A stretch of DNA of 64,000 nucleotides from Reyranella sp. (GTDB lineage Bacteria; Pseudomonadota; Alphaproteobacteria; Reyranellales; Reyranellaceae). A model generated the notes under the pieces. It ran no database searches and was not told the DNA's origin. It saw only the letters and a program-made list of their open reading frames with translations. A program made the position numbers and the translations under genes. Shown in pieces: positions 30,022 through 38,755 of the stretch. Numbering within the stretch: the first letter of the stretch is position 1; the number at the start of each line of letters is the position of its first letter. The stretch spans positions 44,286-108,285 of the forward strand of contig NZ_JAUSBN010000056.1 of assembly GCF_030651995.1 (NCBI RefSeq), in the 5' to 3' direction.

Positions 30022-30480
30022 ATGTCCTCCGACCTCATGATCGCGCGCCGTCAGCGCTGGCTTTCCGTGCTCGCAAAGGCCCCCGGCGCGCGGCTCACGT
30101 CCCTCTGGCAGGGGCTCGGGGCGCGACCCTCGTACACCGTCCTACGCCGCCCCGAGATCGGGCTCGTCATGGTGCAGGGTCGCATTTCGGGCACCGGCGC
30201 TCCCTTCTGCGCCGGCGAGATGACGGTGACGCGCGCCGCCGTGCGTCTCGACAGCGGCGAGATGGGCTTCGGCTACGTTCGCGGCCGCGATGCACGGCAC
30301 GCCGAGATCGTCGCCGCGGTGGATGCGCTGGGCCAGCGCGCCGACTGGGTCGAGAAGCTCGAAGCCGCGATCGTGACGCCGCTCGCCCTCGAAGCCGAGG
30401 CGCGCCATCGCCTGATCGCCGCCCGCGCCGCCGCCACCCGGGTGGATTTCTTCACCGTCGCGCGTGAGGCCGGCGCATGA
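30022..30480 (+). CDS. phnG: Carbon-phosphorus lyase subunit PhnG
   Basis: A 152-residue component of the PhnGHIJ core complex, which with PhnI moves the phosphonate onto the ribose of ATP. Family-like stretches are RRQRWLSVLAKAP, VMVQGRISGTGAPFCAGEMTVTRAAVRL and GFGYVRGRDARHAEIVAAVDAL. ATG 30022 (MSSDLMIARRQRW) is chosen over a longer reading. It opens the phnGHIJKLMN operon and overlaps phnH by 4 bases. No phnF repressor gene precedes it, so control is presumably by PhoB. Confidence 0.96.
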   Translation: MSSDLMIARRQRWLSVLAKAPGARLTSLWQGLGARPSYTVLRRPEIGLVMVQGRISGTGAPFCAGEMTVTRAAVRLDSGEMGFGYVRGRDARHAEIVAAVDALGQRADWVEKLEAAIVTPLALEAEARHRLIAARAAATRVDFFTVAREAGA

Positions 30481-31067
30481 GCACGACGCTCCTCGCCCCT
30501 GGCTTCGCCGATCCGTCGCACGATGCGCAGCGCCTGTTCCGCGGCGTGCTGGACGCCTTCTCCCATCCCGGCCGCATCGTCGAATTGCCGGATGCGCCGG
30601 CCGGACCGGGCACGCTCAGCCCGGCAGCCTCGGCCTTCCTGCTCACCTTCGCCGATCGCGAGACGCCGCTCTGGCTCGAAGCCGGAGTCGACAGGCAGGA
30701 GGTCCGCGACTTCCTGCGCTTCCATGCCGGCACGCCGCTCGTCCAGGCCCGCGAGGCCGCGACCTTCGCCGTGATCATCGGCGGCGGCGGCGAGCCTTTC
30801 GCCGGCTTCGCCATCGGCACCGACACCTATCCCGACCGCGCCGCCACCCTGGTGATCGAGGTGCCGGCGCTCGACGGCGGTCCGATCACCACCTGGCGGG
30901 GACCCGGCGTCGACGGCGAGGTCCAGGTCGCGATCGACGGGCTGGGCGACGGCTTCTGGCCGGCCTGGACCGCCAACCATGCGCTCTTTCCCTGCGGCGT
31001 CGATCTCGTCTTCGCCTCCGGATCCCGACTCATCGCGCTGCCCCGCAGCGTCGCCGTGGAGGCCTGA
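30477..31067 (+). CDS. phnH: Carbon-phosphorus lyase subunit PhnH
   Basis: A 196-residue structural subunit of the C-P lyase core. The opening PGFADPSHDAQRLFRGVLDAFSHPGRIVEL is the PhnH hallmark. The rest matches the family, with LWRGPG-like TTWRGPGVDG and the C-terminal FPCGVDLVFASGSRLIALPRS. The ATG overlaps the phnG stop (ATGA), and phnI follows 2 bases after the stop. Confidence 0.96.
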   Translation: MSTTLLAPGFADPSHDAQRLFRGVLDAFSHPGRIVELPDAPAGPGTLSPAASAFLLTFADRETPLWLEAGVDRQEVRDFLRFHAGTPLVQAREAATFAVIIGGGGEPFAGFAIGTDTYPDRAATLVIEVPALDGGPITTWRGPGVDGEVQVAIDGLGDGFWPAWTANHALFPCGVDLVFASGSRLIALPRSVAVEA

Positions 31068-31069
31068 CC

Positions 31070-32173
31070 ATGTACGTCGCAGTCAAGGGCGGCGAGACCG
31101 CCATCGCCCATTCGCTGGATCTGGTGGCCGACAAGCGCCGCGGCGATCGCGACGTCGCCGAGCTGTCACTCGACCAGATCGACCAGCAGCTCGGCCTCGC
31201 GGTCGACCGCGTCATGACGGAAGGCTCCTGCTACGACCGCAGCCTGGCGGCGCTGGCCATCAAGCAGGCGCGTGGCGATCTCATCGAGGCGATCTTCCTG
31301 CTGCGCGCCTATCGGACCACCCTGCCGCGCTTCGGCGCGTCGGAACCGCTCGACACCACCCGCATGGTGGCGGAGCGCCGCATCTCGTCGACCTTCAAGG
31401 ACGTGCCGGGCGGCCAGGTGCTGGGACCGACCTACGACTACACCCACCGACTGCTCGACTTCTCGCTGGCCGCGTCCGGCGAGCGCCCCGAAGCACCGAC
31501 CGCGCCGGCCGATGCCACCCACGCCCTGCCGCGCGTCGGCGACATCCTGCAGCGCGACGGGCTGCTCGAACCGCCGCCGTCCAACGATGACGGCGAAGCG
31601 CGCGACCTGACGCGTGACCCGCTGGTGCTGCCGGCCAGCCGGCCGCTGCGCCTGCAGAACCTGGCGCGCGGCGACGAGGGCTTCCTGCTGGCGCTCGGCT
31701 ATTCGACACAGCGCGGTTACGGCAACAACCATCCTTTCGTCGGCGAGATCCGCTACGGCCACGTGCCGGTCTCGTTCGTGCCGGAGGAGCTGGGCTTCGC
31801 CATCGAGATCGGCGAGATCGAAGTGACCGAGTGCGACATGGTCAACCAGTTCGCCGGCTCGCACGACGTGCCGCCGCAGTTCACGCGCGGCTATGGCCTG
31901 GCCTTCGGCCATGCCGAGCGCAAGGCGATGGCCATGGCCCTGGTCGACCGTGCCCTGCGCGCCGACGAGCTGGGCGAAGCCGTGACCTCGCCCGCCCAGG
32001 ACGAGGAATTCGTGCTGGCCCACAGCGACAATGTGGAAGGCTCGGGCTTCGTGCAGCACCTCAAGCTGCCGCACTACGTCGATTTCCAGTCCGAGCTGGT
32101 GGTGGTGCGGATGCTGCGCGCCGAGGTCGAGAAGCGCCGCGAGCAGGCCGCCCTCGCCCAAGCGGCGGAGTGA
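31070..32173 (+). CDS. phnI: Carbon-phosphorus lyase nucleosidase subunit PhnI
   Basis: A 367-residue subunit that removes adenine from ATP and installs the phosphonate on C1 of ribose, together with PhnG, H and L. The start MYVAVKGGETAIAHSLDLVADKRRGD and the later QRGYGNNHPFVGEIRYGHVPV are highly characteristic. The C-terminal region has AFGHAERKAMAMALVDRAL and a histidine-containing NVEGSGFVQHLKLPHYVDFQ. The stop is 3 bases before phnJ. Confidence 0.97.
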   Translation: MYVAVKGGETAIAHSLDLVADKRRGDRDVAELSLDQIDQQLGLAVDRVMTEGSCYDRSLAALAIKQARGDLIEAIFLLRAYRTTLPRFGASEPLDTTRMVAERRISSTFKDVPGGQVLGPTYDYTHRLLDFSLAASGERPEAPTAPADATHALPRVGDILQRDGLLEPPPSNDDGEARDLTRDPLVLPASRPLRLQNLARGDEGFLLALGYSTQRGYGNNHPFVGEIRYGHVPVSFVPEELGFAIEIGEIEVTECDMVNQFAGSHDVPPQFTRGYGLAFGHAERKAMAMALVDRALRADELGEAVTSPAQDEEFVLAHSDNVEGSGFVQHLKLPHYVDFQSELVVVRMLRAEVEKRREQAALAQAAE

Positions 32174-32176
32174 ACC

Positions 32177-33034
32177 ATGCCTGACGCGACGATCCAGGAC
32201 ACGCCCTCGCAGGACGCTGCCTACAACTACGGCTATCTCGACGAGCAGACCAAGCGGATGATCCGCCGCGCCATCCTGAAGGCGGTGGCGGTGCCAGGTT
32301 ACCAGGTGCCGTTCGGCGGCCGCGAGATGCCGCTGCCCTATGGCTGGGGCACCGGCGGCATCCAGGTGACCGCCGCCATCATCGGTCGCGAAGACACGTT
32401 GAAGGTGATCGACCAGGGCGCCGACGACACGACCAACGCCGTCTCGATTCGCCGCTTCTTCGCGCGGGTGGCCCAGGTCGCCACCACGACGCATACGAAA
32501 GAAGCCACCATCATCCAGACACGGCACCGCGTGCCCGAGACGCCGCTGACGGACGGCCAGATCCTGGTCTTCCAGGTGCCGATCCCCGAGCCGCTGCGGA
32601 TGCTGGAGCCGCGCGAGACCGAGACGCGGACGCTGCATGCCCTGTCGGAATACGGCGTCATGCAGGTGAGCCTCTACGAGAGCATCGCCCGCCACGGCCG
32701 CATCGCCAAGACCTACAACTATCCGGTGATGGTGAACGGGCGCTACATCATGAGCCCCTCGCCGATCCCGAAGTTCGACAATCCCAAGCTCGACCGCAGC
32801 CCCGCGCTGCAGCTCTACGGCGCGGGCCGCGAGAAGCGGATCTATGCGGTGCCGCCGCACACGCCGGTGAATAGCCTCGACTTCGACGACCATCCGTTCG
32901 AGGTCGAGACCTGGACCGAGAGCTGCGAGCTCTGCGGTTCGACGGAGAGCTTCCTCGACGAGATGATCGTCGACGACACCGGCAAGCGCCTGTTCGTCTG
33001 TTCCGACACGGACTATTGCGAGAGTCGGCGATGA
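32177..33034 (+). CDS. phnJ: Alpha-D-ribose 1-methylphosphonate 5-phosphate C-P lyase PhnJ
   Basis: The 285-residue radical SAM enzyme that breaks the carbon-phosphorus bond. Four C-terminal cysteines (250, 253, 275, 281) have the spacing C-x2-C-x21-C-x5-C. That is identical to the E. coli enzyme, where three bind the 4Fe-4S cluster and the last forms the thiyl radical. The N-terminal part has YNYGYLDEQTKRMIRRAILKAVAVPGYQVPFGGREMPLPYGWGTGG. The enzyme therefore looks fully active. Its stop overlaps phnK (ATGA). Confidence 0.98.
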   Translation: MPDATIQDTPSQDAAYNYGYLDEQTKRMIRRAILKAVAVPGYQVPFGGREMPLPYGWGTGGIQVTAAIIGREDTLKVIDQGADDTTNAVSIRRFFARVAQVATTTHTKEATIIQTRHRVPETPLTDGQILVFQVPIPEPLRMLEPRETETRTLHALSEYGVMQVSLYESIARHGRIAKTYNYPVMVNGRYIMSPSPIPKFDNPKLDRSPALQLYGAGREKRIYAVPPHTPVNSLDFDDHPFEVETWTESCELCGSTESFLDEMIVDDTGKRLFVCSDTDYCESRR

Positions 33035-33804
33035 GCACGCCGCTTCTCTCCGCACGCGACGTCAGTAAGCGCTTCGGCGGTCGCGTCGCCTGCCGCGACG
33101 TGAGCTTCGACCTGTGGCCCGGCGAGGTGCTGGGCATCGTGGGCGAATCGGGCTCTGGGAAGACCACCCTTCTCAACTGCCTGGCCGGCCGCCTCCTGCC
33201 CGATGGCGGCTCCGTCACCTACGAGACACGGTCAGCCGGCAGCGTCGACGTCCACCGTCTCTCGGAAGCCCGCCGCCGCCTGCTGGCGCGGACCGAATGG
33301 GGATTCGTGAACCAGGATGCCCGCGAGGGACTGCGCATGGGCGTCAGCGCCGGCGCCAATATCGGCGAGCGGCTGATGGCGGTGGGCGCGCGCCACTATG
33401 GCGAGATCCGCGGCCAGGCCGCGGACTGGATGGGTCGGGTCGAGATCGACGTCGAGCGTCTCGACGACCGGCCGACCACCTATTCCGGCGGCATGCGCCA
33501 GCGCCTTCAGATCGCCCGCAACCTGGTGAGCAATCCGCGACTGGTCTTCATGGACGAGCCGACCGGCGGCCTCGACGTCTCGGTGCAGGCCCGCATCCTC
33601 GACCTGCTGCGCGGCCTGGTCGAAGGGCTGCATCTGTCGGTCGTTCTGGTGACCCACGATCTCGGCGTCGCCCGGCTGCTGACGCATCGGTTGATGGTGA
33701 TGCAGGGCGGCACGGTCGTGGAACAGGGACTCACCGACCAGGTGCTCGACGATCCGCAGCATCCCTACACCCAGATGCTCGTCGCCTCGATCCTGCCGGT
33801 GTGA
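33031..33804 (+). CDS. phnK: Phosphonate C-P lyase ABC-type ATPase PhnK
   Basis: A 257-residue ABC ATPase that docks on the C-P lyase core and not on a membrane permease. Walker A is GESGSGKTTLLNCLAG, the signature is YSGGMRQRLQIARNL, Walker B is LVFMDEPTGGLDVSVQ and the switch His is in VTHDLGVA. A family marker is FVNQDAREGLRMGVSAGANIGERLMAVG. ATG 33031 overlaps the phnJ stop. Confidence 0.95.
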   Translation: MSTPLLSARDVSKRFGGRVACRDVSFDLWPGEVLGIVGESGSGKTTLLNCLAGRLLPDGGSVTYETRSAGSVDVHRLSEARRRLLARTEWGFVNQDAREGLRMGVSAGANIGERLMAVGARHYGEIRGQAADWMGRVEIDVERLDDRPTTYSGGMRQRLQIARNLVSNPRLVFMDEPTGGLDVSVQARILDLLRGLVEGLHLSVVLVTHDLGVARLLTHRLMVMQGGTVVEQGLTDQVLDDPQHPYTQMLVASILPV

Positions 33805-33811
33805 CGCGAAC

Positions 33812-34531
33812 ATGACCTCCTCCCAACCCGCCCTTCGCGTCTCCGGCCTCGCCAAATCGTTCACCGTCCACGCCCAGGGCGGCCTGTCGCTTCCCGTGTT
33901 GCGCGGCGTGGCGCTGGCGGTCTCGCCCGGCGAATGCCTGGCGCTGGTCGGCCCGTCGGGCGCCGGCAAGAGCACCCTGCTGCGCTCGCTCTACGGCAAC
34001 TATCGCGCCGACAGCGGCTCGATCCGCGTGCGCCAGGACGATGTCTGGACCGAGCTGGTCGGCGCCGAGCCGCGCACAGTGCTCGACGTGCGTCACCGCA
34101 CGATGGGCTTCGTCAGCCAGTTCCTGCGGGTGATCCCGCGGGTCTCGGCCGTCGATGTCGTGGCCGAGCCGCTCAGGCGGCGGGGCACCGATCCGGCCGA
34201 AGCGCGACAGCGCGCCGAATTCCTGCTGGCCATGCTGGGCATTCCCGCGCGGCTGTGGACGCTGCCGCCCGCGACCTTCTCCGGCGGTGAACAGCAGAGG
34301 GTCAACATCGCCCGCTCGCTGATCGTCGACTATCCGATCCTCCTGCTCGACGAACCGACGGCGTCGCTCGACGCCGCCAACCGTGACGGCGTGGTCGAGC
34401 TGATCTGCCAGCGGCGCGATGCCGGCGCCGCCATCGTCGGCATCTTCCACGATACCGAGGTGCGCGATGCGGTCGCGACCCGGGTGCACGAAGTCCTTCC
34501 CCCTGCCTTGCTGGCCGGAGTTTCCCCATGA
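33812..34531 (+). CDS. phnL: Phosphonate C-P lyase ABC-type ATPase PhnL
   Basis: A 239-residue ABC ATPase, the second non-transport ATPase of the C-P lyase system. The sequence has [42 protein letters not shown], then GFVSQFLRVIPRVSAVDVVAEPL, FSGGEQQRVNIARSL, LLLDEPTASLD and FHDTEVRD. It starts 7 bases after phnK, and its stop overlaps the phnM ATG by 4 bases. Confidence 0.95.
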   Translation: MTSSQPALRVSGLAKSFTVHAQGGLSLPVLRGVALAVSPGECLALVGPSGAGKSTLLRSLYGNYRADSGSIRVRQDDVWTELVGAEPRTVLDVRHRTMGFVSQFLRVIPRVSAVDVVAEPLRRRGTDPAEARQRAEFLLAMLGIPARLWTLPPATFSGGEQQRVNIARSLIVDYPILLLDEPTASLDAANRDGVVELICQRRDAGAAIVGIFHDTEVRDAVATRVHEVLPPALLAGVSP

Positions 34532-35673
34532 GCCTCGAGACCATCCTGACCAACGCCCGCGTGGTCACCGCCGACGCGGAGTTCGACGGCACCGTCGTCG
34601 TGCGCGACAGACGCATCGTCGAGATCGCCACGGAACGCTCGCATGCCGCGGGCGCCGTCGACCTCGAAGGCGACTATCTCGTGCCCGGCCTGGTCGAGCT
34701 GCACACCGACAACATGGAAAAGCACTTCGCCCCGCGACCGGGCGTGAAATGGCCGAGCGTGTCGGCGGTGATGGCGCATGACACCCAGGTCAGCGCCGCC
34801 GGCATCACGACGGTGTTCGATTCGATGGCCCTGGGCGACGTCCACGACAAGTCGGACCGGGTGAGCAATCGCGAACGCATGATCGAGGCCGTGTGCCTTG
34901 CCACCGATCGCCGCATGACGCGGGCGGAGCACCGCATCCACCTGCGCTGCGAGATCACGGCCGACGATGCCGTCGAGGCCGTCGACAAGTGGATCGACCT
35001 GCCGCTGGTCGGCCTGGTGTCGATCAACGACCATACGCCCGGCCAGCGCCAGTTCCTCGATCCGAACAAGCTGAAGCAATACTACAAGGGCAAGTACGCG
35101 ATGACCGATGCGCAGTTCGAGGAATTCTCGGCCCGCGTCACCGAGCTTCATCATCGCAATGCCGTGAAGCACCGCAGCGAGATCGTGAGCCGTGCCCAGG
35201 CCCGCGCCCTGCCGATCGCCAGCCACGACGATGCGACCCACGGCCACGTCCAGGAAGCCGTCGCCAACGGCATGACCATCGCCGAATTCCCGACCACCCG
35301 CGAGGCTGCCCAGGCCTCCTGTGATGCCGGCCTCGCTGTCCTGGTCGGCGCGCCGAACCTGGTGCTCGGCGGCTCCCACTCCGGCAACATTGCCGCCATC
35401 GACCTGCTGCGCACCGGCCATGTCGACATCCTGTCGTCGGACTATGTGCCGGCGAGTCTGATGGAGAGCGTGTTCAGACTGCCCTCCTCCGGCATCGGCA
35501 TTTCCCTGCCGCAGGCAGTGCGGCTGGCGACGCTCAATCCGGCGCGCGCAGTGGGCCTCCACGACCGCGGCGAGATCGCGCCCGATCGCCGCGCCGACCT
35601 CGCGCGCGTTCGCACCGTCGACGGCGCCGCCATCGTGCGCGCCGTGTGGCGCGAAGGCGAACGCGTGGTGTGA
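34528..35673 (+). CDS. phnM: Alpha-D-ribose 1-methylphosphonate 5-triphosphate diphosphatase PhnM
   Basis: A 381-residue amidohydrolase-fold enzyme that removes pyrophosphate from ribose-phosphonate triphosphate before PhnJ acts. The N-terminus has GDYLVPGLVELHTDNMEKHFAPRPGVKWP, containing the metal-binding HxD. Later metal ligands are in SINDHTPGQ, ASHDDATHGH and LSSDYVPASLM. The length is standard. It overlaps phnL by 4 bases and is followed by phnN 14 bases later. Confidence 0.97.
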   Translation: MSLETILTNARVVTADAEFDGTVVVRDRRIVEIATERSHAAGAVDLEGDYLVPGLVELHTDNMEKHFAPRPGVKWPSVSAVMAHDTQVSAAGITTVFDSMALGDVHDKSDRVSNRERMIEAVCLATDRRMTRAEHRIHLRCEITADDAVEAVDKWIDLPLVGLVSINDHTPGQRQFLDPNKLKQYYKGKYAMTDAQFEEFSARVTELHHRNAVKHRSEIVSRAQARALPIASHDDATHGHVQEAVANGMTIAEFPTTREAAQASCDAGLAVLVGAPNLVLGGSHSGNIAAIDLLRTGHVDILSSDYVPASLMESVFRLPSSGIGISLPQAVRLATLNPARAVGLHDRGEIAPDRRADLARVRTVDGAAIVRAVWREGERVV

Positions 35674-35687
35674 GGCGGGAACCGGTC

Positions 35688-36263
35688 ATGGAAGGCTCTC
35701 TCGTCTATGTCATGGGTCCTTCCGGCGCCGGCAAGGATTCGGTCCTGGGGCGCGCCCGGGCTCTGCTGCCGCCCGACGCGCCCGTGGTGTTCGCCCATCG
35801 CTACATCACGCGGCCGGCCGACACCGGGGGCGAGAACCATGTCGCGGTGACGCGCGCCGAGTTCGCCATGCGGCGCGCCCATGGCCTGTTCGCCTATCAC
35901 TGGCACGCGCACGGCAATGACTATGCCGTCGGCCGGGAGATCCACGACTGGCGGGCGGCCGGCCTGACCGTCGTCGTGAGCGGCTCGCGCGACCATTTCC
36001 TGAGGACCGGCGGCCTCGATTCGCAGGCCCGTCCGGTCTTGATCACCGCGCCCGCCGAGCGCCTGAAGCAGCGCCTCGCCGGCCGCGGTCGCGAATCCAC
36101 GATCGAGGCGGCGAAGCGCCTGGAGCGCGCCGAGGCCTACGAGGTCGACGACCCGCGGCTCGTGACGATCGTGAACGACGCCACGATCGATGACGCCGCC
36201 TCTTCCTTCGTCAGGCTGCTCTCCAGACTTGGGTGGCCAGACGCCGCCCTCCGCCGAGCCTGA
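35688..36263 (+). CDS. phnN: Ribose 1,5-bisphosphate phosphokinase PhnN
   Basis: A 191-residue kinase with a guanylate-kinase-like P-loop (YVMGPSGAGKDSVLG). It makes PRPP from ribose 1,5-bisphosphate, the last salvage step of C-P lyase. Other family parts are FAHRYITRPADTGGENHVAVTRAEFAMRRA and LFAYHWHAHGNDYAVG. ATG 35688 follows an AGGCGGGA ribosome-binding stretch. Its 3' end overlaps the convergent DUF1045 gene by 53 bases, an unusually long antisense overlap. Confidence 0.94.
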   Translation: MEGSLVYVMGPSGAGKDSVLGRARALLPPDAPVVFAHRYITRPADTGGENHVAVTRAEFAMRRAHGLFAYHWHAHGNDYAVGREIHDWRAAGLTVVVSGSRDHFLRTGGLDSQARPVLITAPAERLKQRLAGRGRESTIEAAKRLERAEAYEVDDPRLVTIVNDATIDDAASSFVRLLSRLGWPDAALRRA

Positions 36264-36969
36264 ACCGCGCCGCGACCGAAAAGGGCCGCCCGGGCGCCGG
36301 TTGACGGAAGACGCAGAGGTCGCGCACCGCCAGCGGCCGGTCGACGACGGCCATGAAGCGCGAGCGCAGCTCGTCGAGGATCGCGGCGCGTTCGCGCGGC
36401 TCCGTCACCCTCCCGGTGAGGGTCAGGTGGAAGCGTCCCTGCTCGAGAACGTAGGGATAGCCCCAGCGCAGCAGCAGATCCTCCTGCCTCTGGGTCAGGC
36501 CGGCCGCGCGCCGGCGCGCGAGCTCGGCCTCGTCGGCGGGACGACGAAACTCATCGAACTCCACGACGCAGCGATCCGAGAAATCCTGGAGCGCCGCGCA
36601 GCGCGCGGCCGGCACCAGCGCCAGGAAATCCTGCACCTCGGCCAGGGCCAGCGCCGGCACGTCGATCTGGCGCTCCGTCGCGGCGAAGGTGCCGACGGCT
36701 TCGATGAAGTCGCGCTCGGTCGCGCCCTCGGCGAGCACGATCGGCGGTTTCAGCGTGCCATGAAAGCCATAGAGCCGCGGCTCGGCGACGATCGCCGACA
36801 GACGCTCATGGGGAACGCCGCTCACCGGGACGAGTTCGCGGGCTTCGCCCGTCTCCGGATTCCGGCCGAGCCATCGGCTGGCGGCCACGGCCAGCGGCTC
36901 CTCCGCGCGCGGCGCGTAATAGAGCGCGTAGCGGGGAAGCGCCTGCGTCTCGTGCACGTGTTCGCTCAA
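36211..36969 (-). CDS. DUF1045 protein, 2H phosphoesterase-like, phosphonate-operon associated
   Basis: A 252-residue protein of the DUF1045 family found in phn loci. Two H-x-T motifs (HGTLKPPI and HLTLTGRV), about 120 residues apart, mark a 2H phosphodiesterase fold. The start PRYALYYAPRAEEPLAVAASRWLGRN is typical. TTG 36969, overlapping the phnE stop (TTGA) and preceded by GGAG, is the best start; a GTG 12 bases on is possible. No phnP is present in the window, so this protein may open the cyclic ribose phosphate made by PhnJ. That role is an inference. Confidence 0.9.
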   Translation of the reverse strand: MSEHVHETQALPRYALYYAPRAEEPLAVAASRWLGRNPETGEARELVPVSGVPHERLSAIVAEPRLYGFHGTLKPPIVLAEGATERDFIEAVGTFAATERQIDVPALALAEVQDFLALVPAARCAALQDFSDRCVVEFDEFRRPADEAELARRRAAGLTQRQEDLLLRWGYPYVLEQGRFHLTLTGRVTEPRERAAILDELRSRFMAVVDRPLAVRDLCVFRQPAPGRPFSVAARFRLGGGRRLATQVWRAA

Positions 36970-37841
36970 GCGGTTGCTCCGGCACGACGACCGATCATGG
37001 CGAGACGGAGCCTGCTCGAGACCCAGTCGATGACGGAGACGGTAACCAGGATCATCAGGATGATGAAAGCCACCCTCTGCCATTCCGCCTGGGCGATCTC
37101 GTTGGCAAGGTAGAGACCGATGCCACCCGCGCCCACGATTCCGATGATGGTGGCAGAGCGCGTGTTGCTTTCGAAGTAGTAGAGGACCTGGCTCATGAGC
37201 ACGGGCATCACCTGCGGCAGAATGCCGAAGCGGAAGCTGTGCACTTCCGATCCACCGGCGGACAGCACGCCGTCGACCGGCTTGCGATCCGACGCCTCGA
37301 TCGCTTCCGAGAACAGCTTGCCGAACGAGCCGAAGTCCGAAGTCATGATGGCCAGGATGCCCGCGAAGGGTCCGAGGCCGACAACGTTGATCCAGATGAG
37401 AGCCCAGATCAGCGTATCGACACCGCGGATCGTGTCGAGGAACCGTCGGCTCGCGAAATGAAGGATACGATTGGCAACGACGTTCTTCGCGGCGAGCATG
37501 CTCATGGGAAGGGCGAGAATCGCCGCGCCCAGCGTGCCGAGAAAGGCAATGGCCAGGGTTTCGGCGAGCGCCGAGGCGTAGTGCCAGAGCTGGCTGCCGG
37601 GATCGGGCGGCATCATCAGCACGACGACGATTCCCAGCTTGTCCAGCCCGTCGACGAACTTCGCCGGCGAGAAGCCGAAGCGCCACAGCGTGTAGATCGC
37701 GAGAGCGGCTCCGCCGACGACGATCGCCAGCGAAAGGCACCGCTCGACGACCGGTGCCCGGAACGCCTGCGGATAACGTCGCCTCATTTCGGACCTGTCG
37801 GCCTCTCCGAGGCCACGAATCTTTCCTGCAGGCTTGCTCAC
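36966..37841 (-). CDS. phnE: Phosphonate ABC transporter permease PhnE (second copy)
   Basis: A 291-residue inner-membrane permease with about six helices. Family stretches include LAETLAIAFLGTLGAAILALPMSMLAAKNVV, RRFLDTIRGVDTLIWALIWI, and the coupling segment FRFGILPQVMPVLMSQVLYYFESNTRSATIIGIVGAGGIG. It overlaps the first phnE by 4 bases. The two permeases probably form a heterodimeric channel for phosphonates. Confidence 0.95.
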   Translation of the reverse strand: MSKPAGKIRGLGEADRSEMRRRYPQAFRAPVVERCLSLAIVVGGAALAIYTLWRFGFSPAKFVDGLDKLGIVVVLMMPPDPGSQLWHYASALAETLAIAFLGTLGAAILALPMSMLAAKNVVANRILHFASRRFLDTIRGVDTLIWALIWINVVGLGPFAGILAIMTSDFGSFGKLFSEAIEASDRKPVDGVLSAGGSEVHSFRFGILPQVMPVLMSQVLYYFESNTRSATIIGIVGAGGIGLYLANEIAQAEWQRVAFIILMILVTVSVIDWVSSRLRLAMIGRRAGATA

Positions 37842-38737
37842 CGGGCGTCTCCTACGATCCCGAGCAGCCGATGACGCAGCATCTCGGTCAACCAGTCGAT
37901 GAGGAAGACCGTGCCGATGATGATGACGAGGATCGCGCTCACATCGGCGTAGTAGAATTGACGGATGGACGAGATCAGTTCCTTGCCGATCCCTCCGGCG
38001 CCGACGAACCCGAGCACGGTCGCGCCGCGCACGTTGATCTCGAACCGCAGCAGAGAATAGCTGACAAAGTTCGACAGCACCTGCGGCACCACGCCGAAGC
38101 GGATGGCTTCGACATAGTTCGCGCCGCTCGCCGTCAGGCCTTCGACCGGGTGCATGTCGACATTCTCGACGACTTCCGAGAACTGCTTGCCCAGCGCACC
38201 GGCGGTGTGGATCGCGATGGCGAGAACCCCCGGCATCGGACCGAAGCCGAAGGCGTACACGAACATCAGGGCGAAGACGATCTCAGGGAAAGTCCGACAG
38301 AACTCGAGCGAACGCCGGGCGATGAACCGCACCGGAGTCGACTTTGTCAGGTTTGCGGAAGCAAGGAAGCAGAGGACGAATCCCGCCAGCGCCCCGGCCA
38401 GCGTGCCGACATAGGCAACCAGCAGCGTGTCCCACAGGAGGGCAAGCCATCCATCGAAGTTCCAGAACCACTCGACCATGTCGGCGGCGAACGTCTCGAA
38501 CCGCAGCCGCGGCACGATGTCGTGGAAGTAGCTGGCGAACCGCGGCAGCCCTGCCCAGAATTTCACCAGGTCGACCTGGCCTGCCCACGCCGACAGGAAT
38601 GTGAATACCGCCAGCAGCACGAGACCGCCGATGGTCCAGCGTCGCTTGACCGCCATCGCGGCACGATAGGCATCGGCCAGCGGCGCCAGCTGCGCCGACG
38701 GCAAGATCGCCAGGGTTTTCGCCATCTGATTCGTCAC
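37838..38737 (-). CDS. phnE: Phosphonate ABC transporter permease PhnE (first copy)
   Basis: A 299-residue permease related to its neighbour. A short N-terminal tail is followed by WTIGGLVLLAVFTFLSAWAGQ and LLWDTLLVAYVGTLAGALAGFVLCFLASANL. The conserved RRSLEFCRTFPEIVFALMFVYAFGFGP follows, and then the coupling loop FGVVPQVLSNFVSYSLLRFEINVRGATVLGFVGAGGIG. It lies 18 bases after phnD and overlaps the second phnE by 4 bases. Confidence 0.95.
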   Translation of the reverse strand: MTNQMAKTLAILPSAQLAPLADAYRAAMAVKRRWTIGGLVLLAVFTFLSAWAGQVDLVKFWAGLPRFASYFHDIVPRLRFETFAADMVEWFWNFDGWLALLWDTLLVAYVGTLAGALAGFVLCFLASANLTKSTPVRFIARRSLEFCRTFPEIVFALMFVYAFGFGPMPGVLAIAIHTAGALGKQFSEVVENVDMHPVEGLTASGANYVEAIRFGVVPQVLSNFVSYSLLRFEINVRGATVLGFVGAGGIGKELISSIRQFYYADVSAILVIIIGTVFLIDWLTEMLRHRLLGIVGDAR

Positions 38738-38755
38738 ATCTCGGTCGACGAACGA

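Noticed and set aside
31166..33055. A 629-residue minus-strand frame
   Set aside because: It lies opposite phnI and phnJ, whose motifs are unmistakable.
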